NCBI GenBank assembly: GCA_020850475.1
Contig: JADZEO010000155.1
Coordinates: 20,339 to 84,338 of the forward strand
Reading direction: 5' to 3'
DNA from: Bdellovibrionales bacterium
GTDB lineage: Bacteria > Bdellovibrionota > Bdellovibrionia > Bdellovibrionales > UBA1609
Length of the DNA: 64,000 nucleotides
Shown: positions 1-8,368 of the stretch, piece by piece
Position numbering within the stretch: the stretch's first letter is position 1
How the letters are laid out: every line of letters begins with the position of its first letter
Program-made: the position numbers and the translations under genes
The notes under the pieces: generated by a model
What the model saw: only the letters and a program-made list of their open reading frames with translations
The model's database searches: none
Told to the model about the DNA's origin: nothing

Positions 1-341
1 AGGCATCTTCCGTTGACGCTCGTGATATGCAAGTTTTCGATGATTTGGCCCGATTGGGCAACAATGGGTCCAGACCAAGGCAGGCCCTTGAAGTCTTCGG
101 GTCGAGGGACCCCCCCGACACTTGGATTTGGACTGGAGGGTGGTGGTGGGTTGGGCTCCTCTGGCAGGACGCTCGGACCATCCACCGGAGGATGCTTCCC
201 CTCTGACGCAGACAAGGGCGTACCAGCCGAATCCTGACTGGGATTCCTTAGCTCAAAGGCCGCGCTGCAACCGAGAATGGAAAAGGCAATTAGAATCCCA
301 GTAATCTTTCCCTGACGGGACAACGCCTCAAATTGAGACAT
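1..341 (-). CDS. Lipoprotein, 3' part beyond window edge
   Basis: A minus-strand reading frame begins at an ATG at 341 and runs off the left edge with 113 codons visible. A GGGAG ribosome site sits about 5 bases upstream of the ATG. The N-terminus has a positively charged start, a hydrophobic stretch and the lipobox S-I-L-G-C, so it should be a lipid-anchored exported protein. After the Cys comes a Pro-rich, low-complexity linker (P-P-P-P-S-S-P-N-P), then the start of a domain that includes I-V-A-Q-S-G-Q-I-I-E-N-L-H-I-T. That pattern resembles the first strands of a parallel beta-helix, but too little is visible to assign a family. It lies in the same direction as, and downstream of, the broken surface lipoprotein gene at 480-3272. 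Confidence 0.75.
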   Translation of the reverse strand, partial: MSQFEALSRQGKITGILIAFSILGCSAAFELRNPSQDSAGTPLSASEGKHPPVDGPSVLPEEPNPPPPSSPNPSVGGVPRPEDFKGLPWSGPIVAQSGQIIENLHITSVNGRC

Positions 342-479
342 AGCTACTCCCGGTCCTTCCATGACCGATTTGTAACTTATCAGGAGCAATACCTGGGCCA
401 CCAGGGCGGAGATTCTAACGCCAACCTACTGTCAAGTGATCAGCACTTGCCACAAATTCATCAAAATCGCCCGTGGGGC

Positions 480-1814
480 CTAGGGCTCAACATTAATAAT
501 CACCGGATTGGGCGCGGCACAACTAATCGCTGTTGCCGACAAGGTCGGAAGACCTTTGGTGACGCAGCTGTAGCTACCCGCCCCCAGTTTACCAATGTTA
601 AAGGGGCTACCGCCCGTATTGAGTAGGGGGGCGCCACCTGAGCCAGTTAAGTCGGCGTCGGCTCCACCGTTACATGAGTAACTGATCTTACTCACACCAC
701 GAGAAGCCACATTTAGTAGTAAATCCGTACTCGCCGTAATACTACCTGAGTTGGCGACACTCACCGTACAAAACGGAACTTCAATTTTTACTGACACCGC
801 AGCCGAAGCTCCTGAAGTATTTCGACCCACAATACTATAGCTTTGCACATCTTGACCCACCGTCGGGGTACCACTGATAGAGCAAGTGGTTTGATTTAAA
901 CTTAAACCAGCCGGCAATGCGGGCGTCGCTTGACAACTCGTAATCGCCCCACCACCATTAGTTGGCGTGACGGCCGAAAGGGCCACACCACGAGCCGCAC
1001 TGATTTCGCTATTTCCAAATCGAATAGCCGGACTTCCACTGCCATCGTTAACTAGAACTTCAACTTTTACAGATGTCACACTCCCCATGATGTTGGTCGC
1101 GACGACATAATATTCTCCAGCATCACTCAGCTGTATCGAGTCTTTGGAAATCTGGTTTGAAGTGGCGCCGGGAACCTCAACTCCATCTTTAAACCACTGA
1201 AGCCGTGGAGTCGGATTGCCGCGGACTTCGACCACCAGTGCACCGGCACTCCCCACCTTTACTTTTCCGCCGACCGGCTGAACTTGGATCGTAGGAGCCG
1301 TCAGGGGAGCGGAGACAATGACCGCGACAGCTTGGCTCGCCACCGATCCCATGTCGTTGGTCGCGATAACTCGATAGCTGCCTGAATCTCCCACCCTTGA
1401 ATTAAACTTATAATAGGACCGAAGGGTCGCGCCCGGGATATTGACGCCATCTTTTTGCCACTGGTAACTGACCGCGGGATTTCCAAATGCCCGGGCTGCC
1501 AATACAATGGTTCCGTCATGGATGACAACATCGCCTTCCGGCTGAAGGTCAAATTGCGGGACCGAGGTCACATAAGGTGGAATCACATAGTCGGCGGATC
1601 CAGTTAGAGGAGAACCGCAGTAGTTATCGCCCCTGACGTCGGTCAAAACGCTTTGGACAACAATTCTCTTTCCGACATACTTTCGCAAGATTTCATCGGG
1701 AATTTCGATTTCAAAGCGGAGAGCCCTCGAATCAGATGCACAGAATCGGCTCAAGTGGCTCTCTGACGGTAGATTTGCAGACACGGTGGTGACGTATTTG
1801 GAGCCCGGCTGCAA
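480..1814 (-). pseudogene. Ig-like repeat region; 3' part of a surface protein split by an in-frame TAA
   Basis: This frame is open from directly after the stop codon at 1881-1883 and is in the same frame as the upstream gene; the nearest start codon, a TTG at 1814, has no ribosome site. The protein starts with the end of a domain of the type G-W-A-C-P, which begins on the other side of the stop. Two Ig-like domains follow (roughly residues 85-175 and 176-260, each with the core W-Q-K-D-G or W-F-K-D-G and D-S-G-S-Y or D-A-G-E-Y). A putative-Ig region ending S-I-S-G-T-P comes next, then a Cys-containing C-terminal domain. Such arrays are typical of cell-surface proteins. It is most simply the C-terminal half of the 1881-3272 product, either a decayed gene or separated by a sequencing error. 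Confidence 0.7.
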
Positions 1815-1880
1815 CTGCTGACCCCCAACAACTAGAGCTAAGGAAATCGGACTACCATCTGACTTGGGGCAGGCCCAACC

Positions 1881-3272
1881 TTAGACGATGTTGTTGCGCA
1901 CGCCCTCAATGCGACCCCCTGAGTGGGGTCGGCTCGAGGTTGAAATTGAAACCTTGCGGCCTCCGTCGGTCGCCGTTAATGTCGTTTCATTAGAAACATA
2001 GGTCTCTTTGCCCCATGCCGAGGGGGGAAGCTGATAGGTAATGCGATAATTGAGAGCCCCGGCAGGACATGAAATACCAAGGGAATTTTCAGCAATTACC
2101 TCCGGCGCGACGCGCGCGATATTTTTTCTCACAGCTAGCCCCCCGCCGGGCAAGGTATAGCCCCAGCCAGTGTCGGGCGGCTGACTGATCAACAGAGTCA
2201 CTGCCTCACGAGTGGACTTTGCACACGGGAACTCGGCCACGAGCACGCCAAAGTCATCGATGTCGACAAAGCCGGGAACGGTGTACCAATATGCCGATTC
2301 CCAGTCGATAATCGGAACGTCAACAGTTTCAGGGAACCTAAATCCTGAACTCGAAAAATCAGTCTGTCTACTTTCTTGCTCATAGGCAATCGAACTGGGT
2401 AGCTCTTCTCCCCACAAGATTTCGGTGGTGGGTTCAAAATCTTCGTCTCCGGGATCTTCTGAATCAGGGTTAGACAAGTCGATCTCATTCTCTAAGTCAA
2501 ACAAGGCAATGTCTTCCCAACTCTCAAGATTACCAAGGTCAAACTCATCGCTAAATGAATCAACAAAGTTGGCAAAGAGCGGAATAATCTCGTCGTTTCC
2601 TCGCGGCTGGGCCTGTCTAACCTTAAAAATGACCGCAGCCTTAAACTGCACCTCAGTCATATTGCGATTGAGATAGCGCACCGAACCCAGTTGAAAGATG
2701 GGAATTAAGTTCCCTGCTTCCGCGGCCACTTCGGCCGCACTTATTGATCCACCACCCATTGGCATTACCATGCTTCTGCCATTTCTCACGAAGTTATTAA
2801 GAGAATTGTGGATGGCCCAGGCCCAATCAATTTCTTTAACGGTCAAGGCCGTACTTGCCTGATTGAGGTAAAGGATCTGTTGCGTGGAACTCAATCCCCA
2901 GTTCGCAACACGAAGCGCTTCATCACGCTTATTATTAACTAGCAATGAGCCCACTAGCAAAAGAGCCGACTCAGCCGTCACAAAGTTTTTCAGATCGGGT
3001 GGGAGATTTTTGAATGTCTCCACGGCTGGATCAGAACCGCCGGACCCGGAGTTGGGATCCAGTGTGGCCCCTTGAAGCATATTGTCGAGTTGGGAAAACA
3101 ACTGATCGTCATTCAAGGTCAAAATCGCTGATGATGATTGCGACTGATCTTCACTCACTGCTGCACGAAACCCGCTGCCGCAGTTTTGAAAGGTCAATAA
3201 AGTAAAGATTGCTAATAGCAAACCAATCGATTTGCCAATCGAAATTACCTTTGCTCTGTTTTTTGAAAACAC
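1881..3272 (-). CDS. Large surface lipoprotein, N-terminal part (463 aa)
   Basis: The start is a GTG at 3272 with GGGGGA upstream. The N-terminus has a charged region, a long hydrophobic segment and L-T-F-Q-N-C-G-S, a lipobox variant with N before the Cys that is also used by the lipoprotein at 47554-48840. The middle (about residues 85-245) is predicted helical. An acidic linker follows, then a beta-rich Cys-containing part. The last residues before the TAA (I-E-G-V-R-N-N-I-V) read smoothly into G-W-A-C-P-K-S after it. I therefore infer that a single protein of about 930 residues, carrying a G-W-A-C type beta domain across the stop, was interrupted. Function unknown; a surface adhesion or matrix role is only suggested by the Ig-like repeats of the distal half. 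Confidence 0.75.
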   Translation of the reverse strand: MFSKNRAKVISIGKSIGLLLAIFTLLTFQNCGSGFRAAVSEDQSQSSSAILTLNDDQLFSQLDNMLQGATLDPNSGSGGSDPAVETFKNLPPDLKNFVTAESALLLVGSLLVNNKRDEALRVANWGLSSTQQILYLNQASTALTVKEIDWAWAIHNSLNNFVRNGRSMVMPMGGGSISAAEVAAEAGNLIPIFQLGSVRYLNRNMTEVQFKAAVIFKVRQAQPRGNDEIIPLFANFVDSFSDEFDLGNLESWEDIALFDLENEIDLSNPDSEDPGDEDFEPTTEILWGEELPSSIAYEQESRQTDFSSSGFRFPETVDVPIIDWESAYWYTVPGFVDIDDFGVLVAEFPCAKSTREAVTLLISQPPDTGWGYTLPGGGLAVRKNIARVAPEVIAENSLGISCPAGALNYRITYQLPPSAWGKETYVSNETTLTATDGGRKVSISTSSRPHSGGRIEGVRNNIV

Positions 3273-3682
3273 AATTCCCCCAGCAACTCAAACGAGTTGC
3301 CCCACTTTTTTAGTTTTAGAGATTAATCCGCCACCGTACCGCTATCTCATTCTAAGATCGATCGCTCCCGAACACAAATGTCCCTCGCGACTGTCTCAAT
3401 TCGAGATGACCGAGCTGCGAGCACCATTTGGCGAGGAGATCAGAGTTTCGGCCGGCAACACTTTCATATCAGCTTGTCGAAACTCTGATCTTGCCCTTGT
3501 CGTCGTCCCTGTCCAAACTATTGCCAAGGAATTAAATCCTGAGCAAATCAGCTACCTCGCTCTCGTCATCCTGGAGCCGACAGACCAGAACTCGAGTCTC
3601 CGAAAAACTCTGTAAAAGTTTTGGCCGATCTCAGTTGGGGGGAATTGAGAACAGGCTTGATCGCTTTGACTCTAATCAATTT
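3273..3682. other. Intergenic region between chromosomal lipoprotein gene and ICE left end
   Basis: About 410 bases without a convincing gene. A plus-strand frame from the ATG at about 3415 to 3615 (near 67 codons) has plausible composition, but no clear ribosome site and no recognisable domain, so I do not call it. The region contains a perfect 14-base inverted repeat (listed separately). Confidence 0.4.
3437..3491. repeat. 14-bp perfect inverted repeat with 27-base loop
   Basis: The arm AGATCAGAGTTTCG at 3437-3450 is matched by its exact reverse complement at 3478-3491. No T-tract follows on either strand, so it is not a standard terminator. It lies about 190 bases outside the ICE left end. 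It could be an operator, a stable RNA hairpin or an old insertion scar. Confidence 0.7.
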
Positions 3683-3689
3683 TGGTCGG
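3683..3689. other. Candidate attL core (TGGTCGG)
   Basis: TGGTCGG here matches TGGTCGG at 38993-38999, the last bases of the tRNA-Pro gene read on the plus strand. The match extends as TGGTCGG-N3-GAC at both places. Seven bases is short for a tRNA-type core, so this is tentative. It lies about 85 bases from the integrase stop codon, a typical distance. Confidence 0.35.
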
Positions 3690-3740
3690 AAAGACGGTGG
3701 CTTTCCAACCCATTGATATTACTCAATCTCATAGTCCATG

Positions 3741-3758
3741 TGTCATCATCTGTCATCA
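3741..3758 (+). repeat. Integrase arm-type sites, left (2 x TGTCATCA)
   Basis: TGTCATCA occurs at 3741-3748 and 3751-3758, a 10-base period, between the integrase stop and the proposed core. The same octamer occurs three times at 11-base period inside the right end. Repeated, helically phased direct repeats at both ends of an integrase-bearing element are the pattern of arm-binding sites of lambda/Tn916-type recombinases. Confidence 0.6.
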
Positions 3759-3773
3759 AGCATTTCATGAGTC

Positions 3774-4883
3774 CTACACCTTAGCTCTCGAAATGAGCTG
3801 GAAAACATTGTTTCCCTGACTCGCCGAGGGCAACTCGTAACCCATCAGATCAGTAGCTCCCTTGATGTTCACACCAGCCAATCTCAAATAGACATCGGTG
3901 GTAGACATTTTGCGGTGCCCAACAATCGCCATTACCTTTACCAGCGGTACCCCCTGAGAAAGCAGGTTGGTGATAAAGGTTGCGCGCAGATCGTGGAACT
4001 TTACGGCAGTTATACCAATGCTGTGGCACAACTCCCGAGTCACCTGGGCCTGTTCTCCATGCGTCCATTCATCCAAATGGGGCAACACAAAGTCAGTTTC
4101 AGATCTCATGTTCTGACGCAGCTCAATCAGGAACTCTTTAAAGTCAGGGCTGATTGGAACAACACGATTCTCTCGGTTCTTCGGCGGTCCAAACCCATCC
4201 TTACTGGTCCATTGCTTGGTGACATGGATCAGGTTGGCATCAAGATCAATATCACTCCAGCGAAGTGCATACATTTCACCCGACCTCATCCCGGATTTTA
4301 AGGCACATGCCCATATCGGAAAAAATCGGTGACCTGTGGTTCTTGCCATTTGAAGAAGCAGCTTTGCCTCTTCAGCGGTCAAAACCTTTTGCACAACCTG
4401 TGGTGCTTTGATCTTCAAGCCCAATGCGGGATTACGTGAAATAATCCCATCCTCAACCGCCATCTCAAAAATTCTTCTGACTAACTTCAAAAGATTTTTC
4501 TGTGAGATGGGAGAGTTCTCACAACCGGACTCTTCAAGAAACTTTGCCACATCAGAAGCACTGATGCTCTTAAGCTCCTGACTAAGCCAACTCGCGGGAA
4601 TCCATTTCTTAAGGCGGCCATCATAATTCATGATCGTACCAACCTTCAGTGTGAGCTTCATACGGCTAATGCACTCGGAATGCCATCGTTCCCAAGTCCA
4701 AACCGGAGCAGCATCGGCAATCAGTTTCAATTCAGACTTGAATTGAAACTCAACATCCTTTGCAATTCGCTCCGACGGAATTCCTCGTCTGCGTCGAGCT
4801 ACAAGTTTTTTGGTATTATCTCTCGTGGCAACATAAACTTCGTAAAGTTTTTTGCCACGTTTCATATAGGCTTTAATCATCAT
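3774..4883 (-). CDS. int: Tyrosine recombinase/integrase of the ICE (369 aa)
   Basis: The protein catalyses site-specific integration and excision. The start chosen is the ATG at 4883, which overlaps the TGA of the upstream excisionase-like gene as ATGA and has AAAGGTGG upstream; the frame stays open further but without a better start. Residues 1-80 look like an arm-binding domain rich in basic residues. Residues about 70-170 form a SAM-like core-binding domain, and 170-369 the catalytic domain. The catalytic set is visible: Arg200 (S-G-M-R-S-G-E), His297/Arg300 (F-H-D-L-R), His323 (V-G-H-R-K) and Tyr332 (T-T-D-V-Y). Length and layout fit phage- and ICE-type integrases. The gene is the last of a minus-strand series and faces the left attachment end. 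Confidence 0.95.
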   Translation of the reverse strand: MMIKAYMKRGKKLYEVYVATRDNTKKLVARRRRGIPSERIAKDVEFQFKSELKLIADAAPVWTWERWHSECISRMKLTLKVGTIMNYDGRLKKWIPASWLSQELKSISASDVAKFLEESGCENSPISQKNLLKLVRRIFEMAVEDGIISRNPALGLKIKAPQVVQKVLTAEEAKLLLQMARTTGHRFFPIWACALKSGMRSGEMYALRWSDIDLDANLIHVTKQWTSKDGFGPPKNRENRVVPISPDFKEFLIELRQNMRSETDFVLPHLDEWTHGEQAQVTRELCHSIGITAVKFHDLRATFITNLLSQGVPLVKVMAIVGHRKMSTTDVYLRLAGVNIKGATDLMGYELPSASQGNNVFQLISRAKV

Positions 4884-5110
4884 CTTCCACCTTTCGGAAG
4901 AAGAAGCGACTTCAAATCCCTCAAATGAAATTTCAACCTCCTTCCCAACTTGTAGGATCGCACCTTTCCTCTGCAAACAAGAATTCGCAAAGCGTTTGGC
5001 GTGACCCCTAAGTAGGATGCAGCGTCTTGAGTAGACAACCATTCACGGACTATTCGATTTTCAAAGAACTCGGGAGTCTCTTCGACTCCCAACACCCTTA
5101 CATTCGCCAT
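4880..5110 (-). CDS. Excisionase-family HTH protein (76 aa)
   Basis: A short DNA-binding protein with a helix-turn-helix of the excisionase/MerR-like type: W-L-S-T-Q-D-A-A-S-Y-L-G-V-T, followed by a recognition helix and the basic wing K-L-G-R-R-L-K-F. The ATG at 5110 has AAGGGC upstream. It overlaps the integrase start by 4 bases, so the two are probably translated together. Known relatives bend DNA at attachment sites to direct excision, so it is the likely recombination directionality factor. It could alternatively regulate the integrase. Confidence 0.8.
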   Translation of the reverse strand: MANVRVLGVEETPEFFENRIVREWLSTQDAASYLGVTPNALRILVCRGKVRSYKLGRRLKFHLRDLKSLLLPKGGR

Positions 5111-5194
5111 TTTTTGCCCTTAAATCAAGCAGAAAAATGCGACTAAAAATTAAAAAAGCTCCTACAATTAAATACTTACACAACCATCGGCAGT

Positions 5195-5659
5195 CTATTT
5201 TATTGCCCCATCAGACGCAGCAGAAGCCTCGACAGTAGCTGATTTCGTCCGTTCATGAGACGGATCATTCGCCGCTGATTCTGACCTCGCCTTGGGCGTT
5301 TTAGGCTTACGTTTTTCTCTGACGACAGGCGTTTGAAGCTGGCTTAACACATCAGCGAGGCTCAACTCTTCACCGGACTCTTTTGCAGCTTTCAGTTTTT
5401 GCAACGCCCATTGCGCCGCTTGGACATCATCAAAATATTTGTCCTTGATCGCGGCGAGTTCGCCGCTCGTCAGTGGCTCCGTCCGGCTTTGCAAAATGAA
5501 ATTGGCAATTTCTTTGTGGGTCAATTTGATGATGCCACCAAAGGACTCTTCAATTTGCGCGGCCACCGCCCTGACGAATTCGACCGACGCGCATTCAAGC
5601 ACAATACGGTCGGGATTTATTTGGCGCTTTCGTTTTGGCTTCTGTTCTGTAGGTTCCAT
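5195..5659 (-). CDS. Basic-tailed hypothetical protein next to the mobilisation genes (154 aa)
   Basis: No family is recognised. Residues 1-20 are strongly basic (K-P-K-R-K-R-Q). Residues about 20-110 are predicted helical and include L-T-S-G-E-L-A-A-I-K. The C-terminal 45 residues are a low-complexity Lys/Arg/Ser/Ala tail. The size and charge resemble DNA-binding relaxosome accessory proteins, and it is the last gene of the transfer operon next to the candidate relaxation protein. This is an inference from context only. The start ATG is 2 bases past the stop of the lipoprotein gene upstream. Confidence 0.6.
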   Translation of the reverse strand: MEPTEQKPKRKRQINPDRIVLECASVEFVRAVAAQIEESFGGIIKLTHKEIANFILQSRTEPLTSGELAAIKDKYFDDVQAAQWALQKLKAAKESGEELSLADVLSQLQTPVVREKRKPKTPKARSESAANDPSHERTKSATVEASAASDGAIK

Positions 5660-5661
5660 AT

Positions 5662-6054
5662 CTATTCACTCCATCCGCTGGTTTTTTCAATAACGTACAT
5701 GTAGTGACCATCAATATACTTATCGCCTTCGATCCGAGCCGGAACCCAAACACGGCGAACCTTCGGGGCAGTCAAAGACGGCGCCTGTGAGTCGAAAGGA
5801 TTTTGTTTTAGTGTTTCTTGCTGCTGTTTCTTCTGCTTGTCTTTGTAGGCCGAGTAGCCAATCAAGCTTCCCAAACCAACGCCAACAGCAGCACCGATCA
5901 AAGTTGATTGATCTCTCTTTCCATCATTTCCTGCGGAATTACCGATCAGTCCTCCGGCGGTCCCCCCGATAACAGCTCCTAATATGGTACTCTTCTCCAT
6001 TGATGCACAGGCGGGTAAGGTTAGAGATATAATGATAAGAATGGACGTTCTCAT
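5662..6054 (-). CDS. Glycine-zipper lipoprotein in transfer operon (130 aa)
   Basis: The signal peptide ends in the lipobox L-P-A-C. Two glycine-zipper segments follow: I-L-G-A-V-I-G-G-T-A-G-G-L-I-G and I-G-A-A-V-G-V-G-L-G-S-L-I-G. Such paired segments insert in or associate with membranes. A basic/Gln-rich linker and a short C-terminal beta part (R-R-V-W-V-P) complete the protein. In conjugation systems a small outer-membrane lipoprotein (VirB7/TraV/TraT type) either supports the core complex or blocks redundant entry. This gene could do either, but sequence similarity to those families is not evident to me. Confidence 0.75.
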   Translation of the reverse strand: MRTSILIIISLTLPACASMEKSTILGAVIGGTAGGLIGNSAGNDGKRDQSTLIGAAVGVGLGSLIGYSAYKDKQKKQQQETLKQNPFDSQAPSLTAPKVRRVWVPARIEGDKYIDGHYMYVIEKTSGWSE

Positions 6055-6078
6055 GCGTTCATACTCCTGAAATACTGA

Positions 6079-6972
6079 CTAGAGCGAAAAAGCGCCAGTC
6101 AGTTGAAAAAAACGATGAGTCTCTATGTTTTGATTTGTTGCTGATTTTCTTGGAAATTTTCGAATGTCGTAGAAATGAGTCCTGTCCACATGTGGAAAGG
6201 GAATGGACGGCGATTGGACAAGAGCTTCGGCGAGTGTCTTGCCGGTGTCTTTGCCAATACAGATTTTGCTCTGCCAATGGTGTTTGAGAAAATCATCGAG
6301 AGTAATGAAGCTATGAATATTTTCTTTTGGCTTGATTGATTTTAGAATCGCCTCTTGGATACTGCTTGGATTGACCCGCTTACCAGTGATCCAGATGACT
6401 TGGTTAGCTTTGGTATCAAGGCGGTAAAAGCGTCCAACTGTTTCGTATTCGACCAACGCCTTTTGATTCAGCTCAACCTCAATTGCCAGCAGACGAGAAT
6501 CTGAGCCATTGCTATAATACCAATAGCCATCAGGCCGGTGGATCTTCGAGCGTGGAACCCATTCAGGATAAGATTCCTTTGTAAATCTCCGCAGTTGTTG
6601 CTCTGTGAACATTTGCCATCCTGATGGCACACCATCAATCCAACGCCCAAGCTGCGCGGCCAGAACGATGAGGTCATGGCCCGGACTTTCAGAAAGATAA
6701 CCTTCTTCAGCTAATTCCGGCAGATCATCCTTGAGATATTGAAAGCCCTTCTTTTCTAGCGCCCAAACAAATCCTTTGCCATTTCTTGAAACAAGAGACT
6801 GAACATATTTCCCCTTTTCCAGACGTTGAAGGCGCTTGTAGCAAGCTTCTACTGAGCTATGCGTATAGAATTTCTTCGCCAGAGTTGCGGTGGTCGCCAA
6901 TTTCCATTGCCACAGAAAAGCGAGCATTCCCTCGCAAGTTTCGGATGAAAGCCGCATTTCTTTACGCCTCAT
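6079..6972 (-). CDS. Replication-relaxation family protein, candidate relaxosome component (297 aa)
   Basis: The N-terminal 90 residues form a winged helix-like domain (L-A-K-K-F-Y followed by Y-K-R-L-Q-R-L-E-K-G). The rest resembles the Replic_Relax family, with the sequence R-P-D-G-Y-W followed by L-L-A-I-E-V-E-L-N-Q-K, a D...ExE pattern reminiscent of restriction-fold nucleases. Family members are found on conjugative plasmids and ICEs next to FtsK-type coupling proteins, as here: it overlaps the coupling-protein stop by 11 bases. No classic relaxase with a catalytic Tyr and HxH motif is seen in the element, so this protein is the best candidate for DNA processing at oriT. An internal ATG at 6957 with GAGG upstream is an alternative start. 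Confidence 0.65.
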   Translation of the reverse strand: MRRKEMRLSSETCEGMLAFLWQWKLATTATLAKKFYTHSSVEACYKRLQRLEKGKYVQSLVSRNGKGFVWALEKKGFQYLKDDLPELAEEGYLSESPGHDLIVLAAQLGRWIDGVPSGWQMFTEQQLRRFTKESYPEWVPRSKIHRPDGYWYYSNGSDSRLLAIEVELNQKALVEYETVGRFYRLDTKANQVIWITGKRVNPSSIQEAILKSIKPKENIHSFITLDDFLKHHWQSKICIGKDTGKTLAEALVQSPSIPFPHVDRTHFYDIRKFPRKSATNQNIETHRFFQLTGAFSL

Positions 6973-8368
6973 CAGAATTCTCTTTCTTGGATTTCAACAA
7001 ATTTGACGTTTCTTCGACGGTTAAAAATGGAGTCTGAACTTCGGTTTGCTCCAAGCTCGTCTTCCAGATGCAGCGTCCAGGAACTTTCGGAAGATGGGCC
7101 GCACGGGAGTTATCCAGTATTGTTTGGCTGCTATGCATGTTGGGCATTTGAAATGCTACGATCCCAGAGAGATTAGCTTTAATTTGCCCATCGACAGCCT
7201 TCACGTCTGGTCGTTGTGTTGCAATGATAAGGTGGATTCCAACGGCCCGGCCTTGAGCCGCCAATTTAATCACAAGCCTTTTTGCGCGCTGGGCATCGTT
7301 GGCTCCAGACTTATCGCTTGCCATGAACAACTCCGCAGCTTCGTCAATTACCACCACGGTTCGGTTAACGGCACACGATGCGGTACGTTTCTCGGCGGGC
7401 AGTTTTAAGAACGCGTCGATGTCTTTGCATTCATTCTGCTTAAGGATTGCCATTCTCGATTGAAGGGTTTCGTCAAGACGCTCCATGAACTCCAAGGCGC
7501 CAGATGTATTGGGAACTACATTCATGCGCTCCATATTCTCAAAAATCTGAAATTCCAAGCCGCCTTTAAGGTCGATCAGAACAAATTCAAACTTTGGATT
7601 GTTCAAGTAGAGTGTGGTAATAATCTGCCGAAGAAATGTTGATTTCCCTCCACCGCTTTGCCCACCAACAAGGAAGTGTGGCGTCTCCCTAAGATCGGCA
7701 ATAATTTTCCTAGCTCGCGTTTCTCCGATGAGGAAACGGCATTTGCCAATCTCGGCAATATCAGCAAGTTTGACTCCGGTCGGAATTGCAGAGCCCGCAT
7801 AAATGATGTCAACGGTTCCGCGCTCGCGATCTTCCTTGATTTCGTCAATATACACCTGGAGCGCGCTCTCAAGATTCTCTTTAGCGGCAATAAATTGGGA
7901 CAATGGTAGATTAGCGCGGCTAAGTCGCATTTTCCGAGTAAACTCATCAATCGGTTTGTCAAAAATGAATGCTGGCAACTTGCCTATGGAGTTCTTCAAA
8001 CCAGAGGTCTGAAAAACATCTGTTAGCTTTCGCGACACCTGATTGTGCAAAATGGTTTGCCAAGATCCCCAGATTGCAAATCCACTTACCGCACCCGCGA
8101 TACAGTAGGTGAAATATGTCCACATACCGGCAGGTGGCAAAAGCCAATCCAACTTCAAGATGCCAAAGAAAGGAGCATCAAGTTTTGTTAAGACCAGAAT
8201 ATTGAAAAGACATCCGGGAACCAAGCAGACGAACCAATCAATTGATTTGCTCGTGATGCCGTGAAAAACTTCAATTACCGGTCTGCTAACCAGTGCGACG
8301 AACATATCCCAAGCTTTATTCAGATCAATGTTGCTTAGGCTCGAAACGTATCTGTTTTGCTTTTCCAT
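6962..8368 (-). CDS. FtsK/SpoIIIE-type DNA translocase, type IV coupling protein (468 aa)
   Basis: The protein should bring the processed DNA to the secretion channel. Two hydrophobic segments (about residues 45-62 and 82-102) anchor it in the inner membrane. The ATPase domain has Walker A G-G-Q-S-G-G-G-K-S-T near residue 239 and Walker B V-V-V-I-D-E-A-A-E near 341. A downstream I-I-A-T-Q-R-P motif is characteristic of FtsK/SpoIIIE and TcpA-like coupling proteins rather than the TraD/VirD4 branch. GGAGAG precedes the ATG, which immediately follows the stop of the VirB10-like gene. The neighbouring replication-relaxation protein matches the usual company of FtsK-type coupling proteins. Confidence 0.88.
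   Translation of the reverse strand: MEKQNRYVSSLSNIDLNKAWDMFVALVSRPVIEVFHGITSKSIDWFVCLVPGCLFNILVLTKLDAPFFGILKLDWLLPPAGMWTYFTYCIAGAVSGFAIWGSWQTILHNQVSRKLTDVFQTSGLKNSIGKLPAFIFDKPIDEFTRKMRLSRANLPLSQFIAAKENLESALQVYIDEIKEDRERGTVDIIYAGSAIPTGVKLADIAEIGKCRFLIGETRARKIIADLRETPHFLVGGQSGGGKSTFLRQIITTLYLNNPKFEFVLIDLKGGLEFQIFENMERMNVVPNTSGALEFMERLDETLQSRMAILKQNECKDIDAFLKLPAEKRTASCAVNRTVVVIDEAAELFMASDKSGANDAQRAKRLVIKLAAQGRAVGIHLIIATQRPDVKAVDGQIKANLSGIVAFQMPNMHSSQTILDNSRAAHLPKVPGRCIWKTSLEQTEVQTPFLTVEETSNLLKSKKENSDEA

Noticed and set aside
3232..3615. Plus-strand open frame of 127 codons before the ICE
   Set aside because: It begins inside the opposite-strand lipoprotein gene, has no ribosome site and contains the inverted repeat; no domain recognised.
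4884..5042. Longer integrase N-terminus
   Set aside because: It overlaps almost the whole excisionase-like gene; the ATG at 4883 has a ribosome site and an ATGA overlap.
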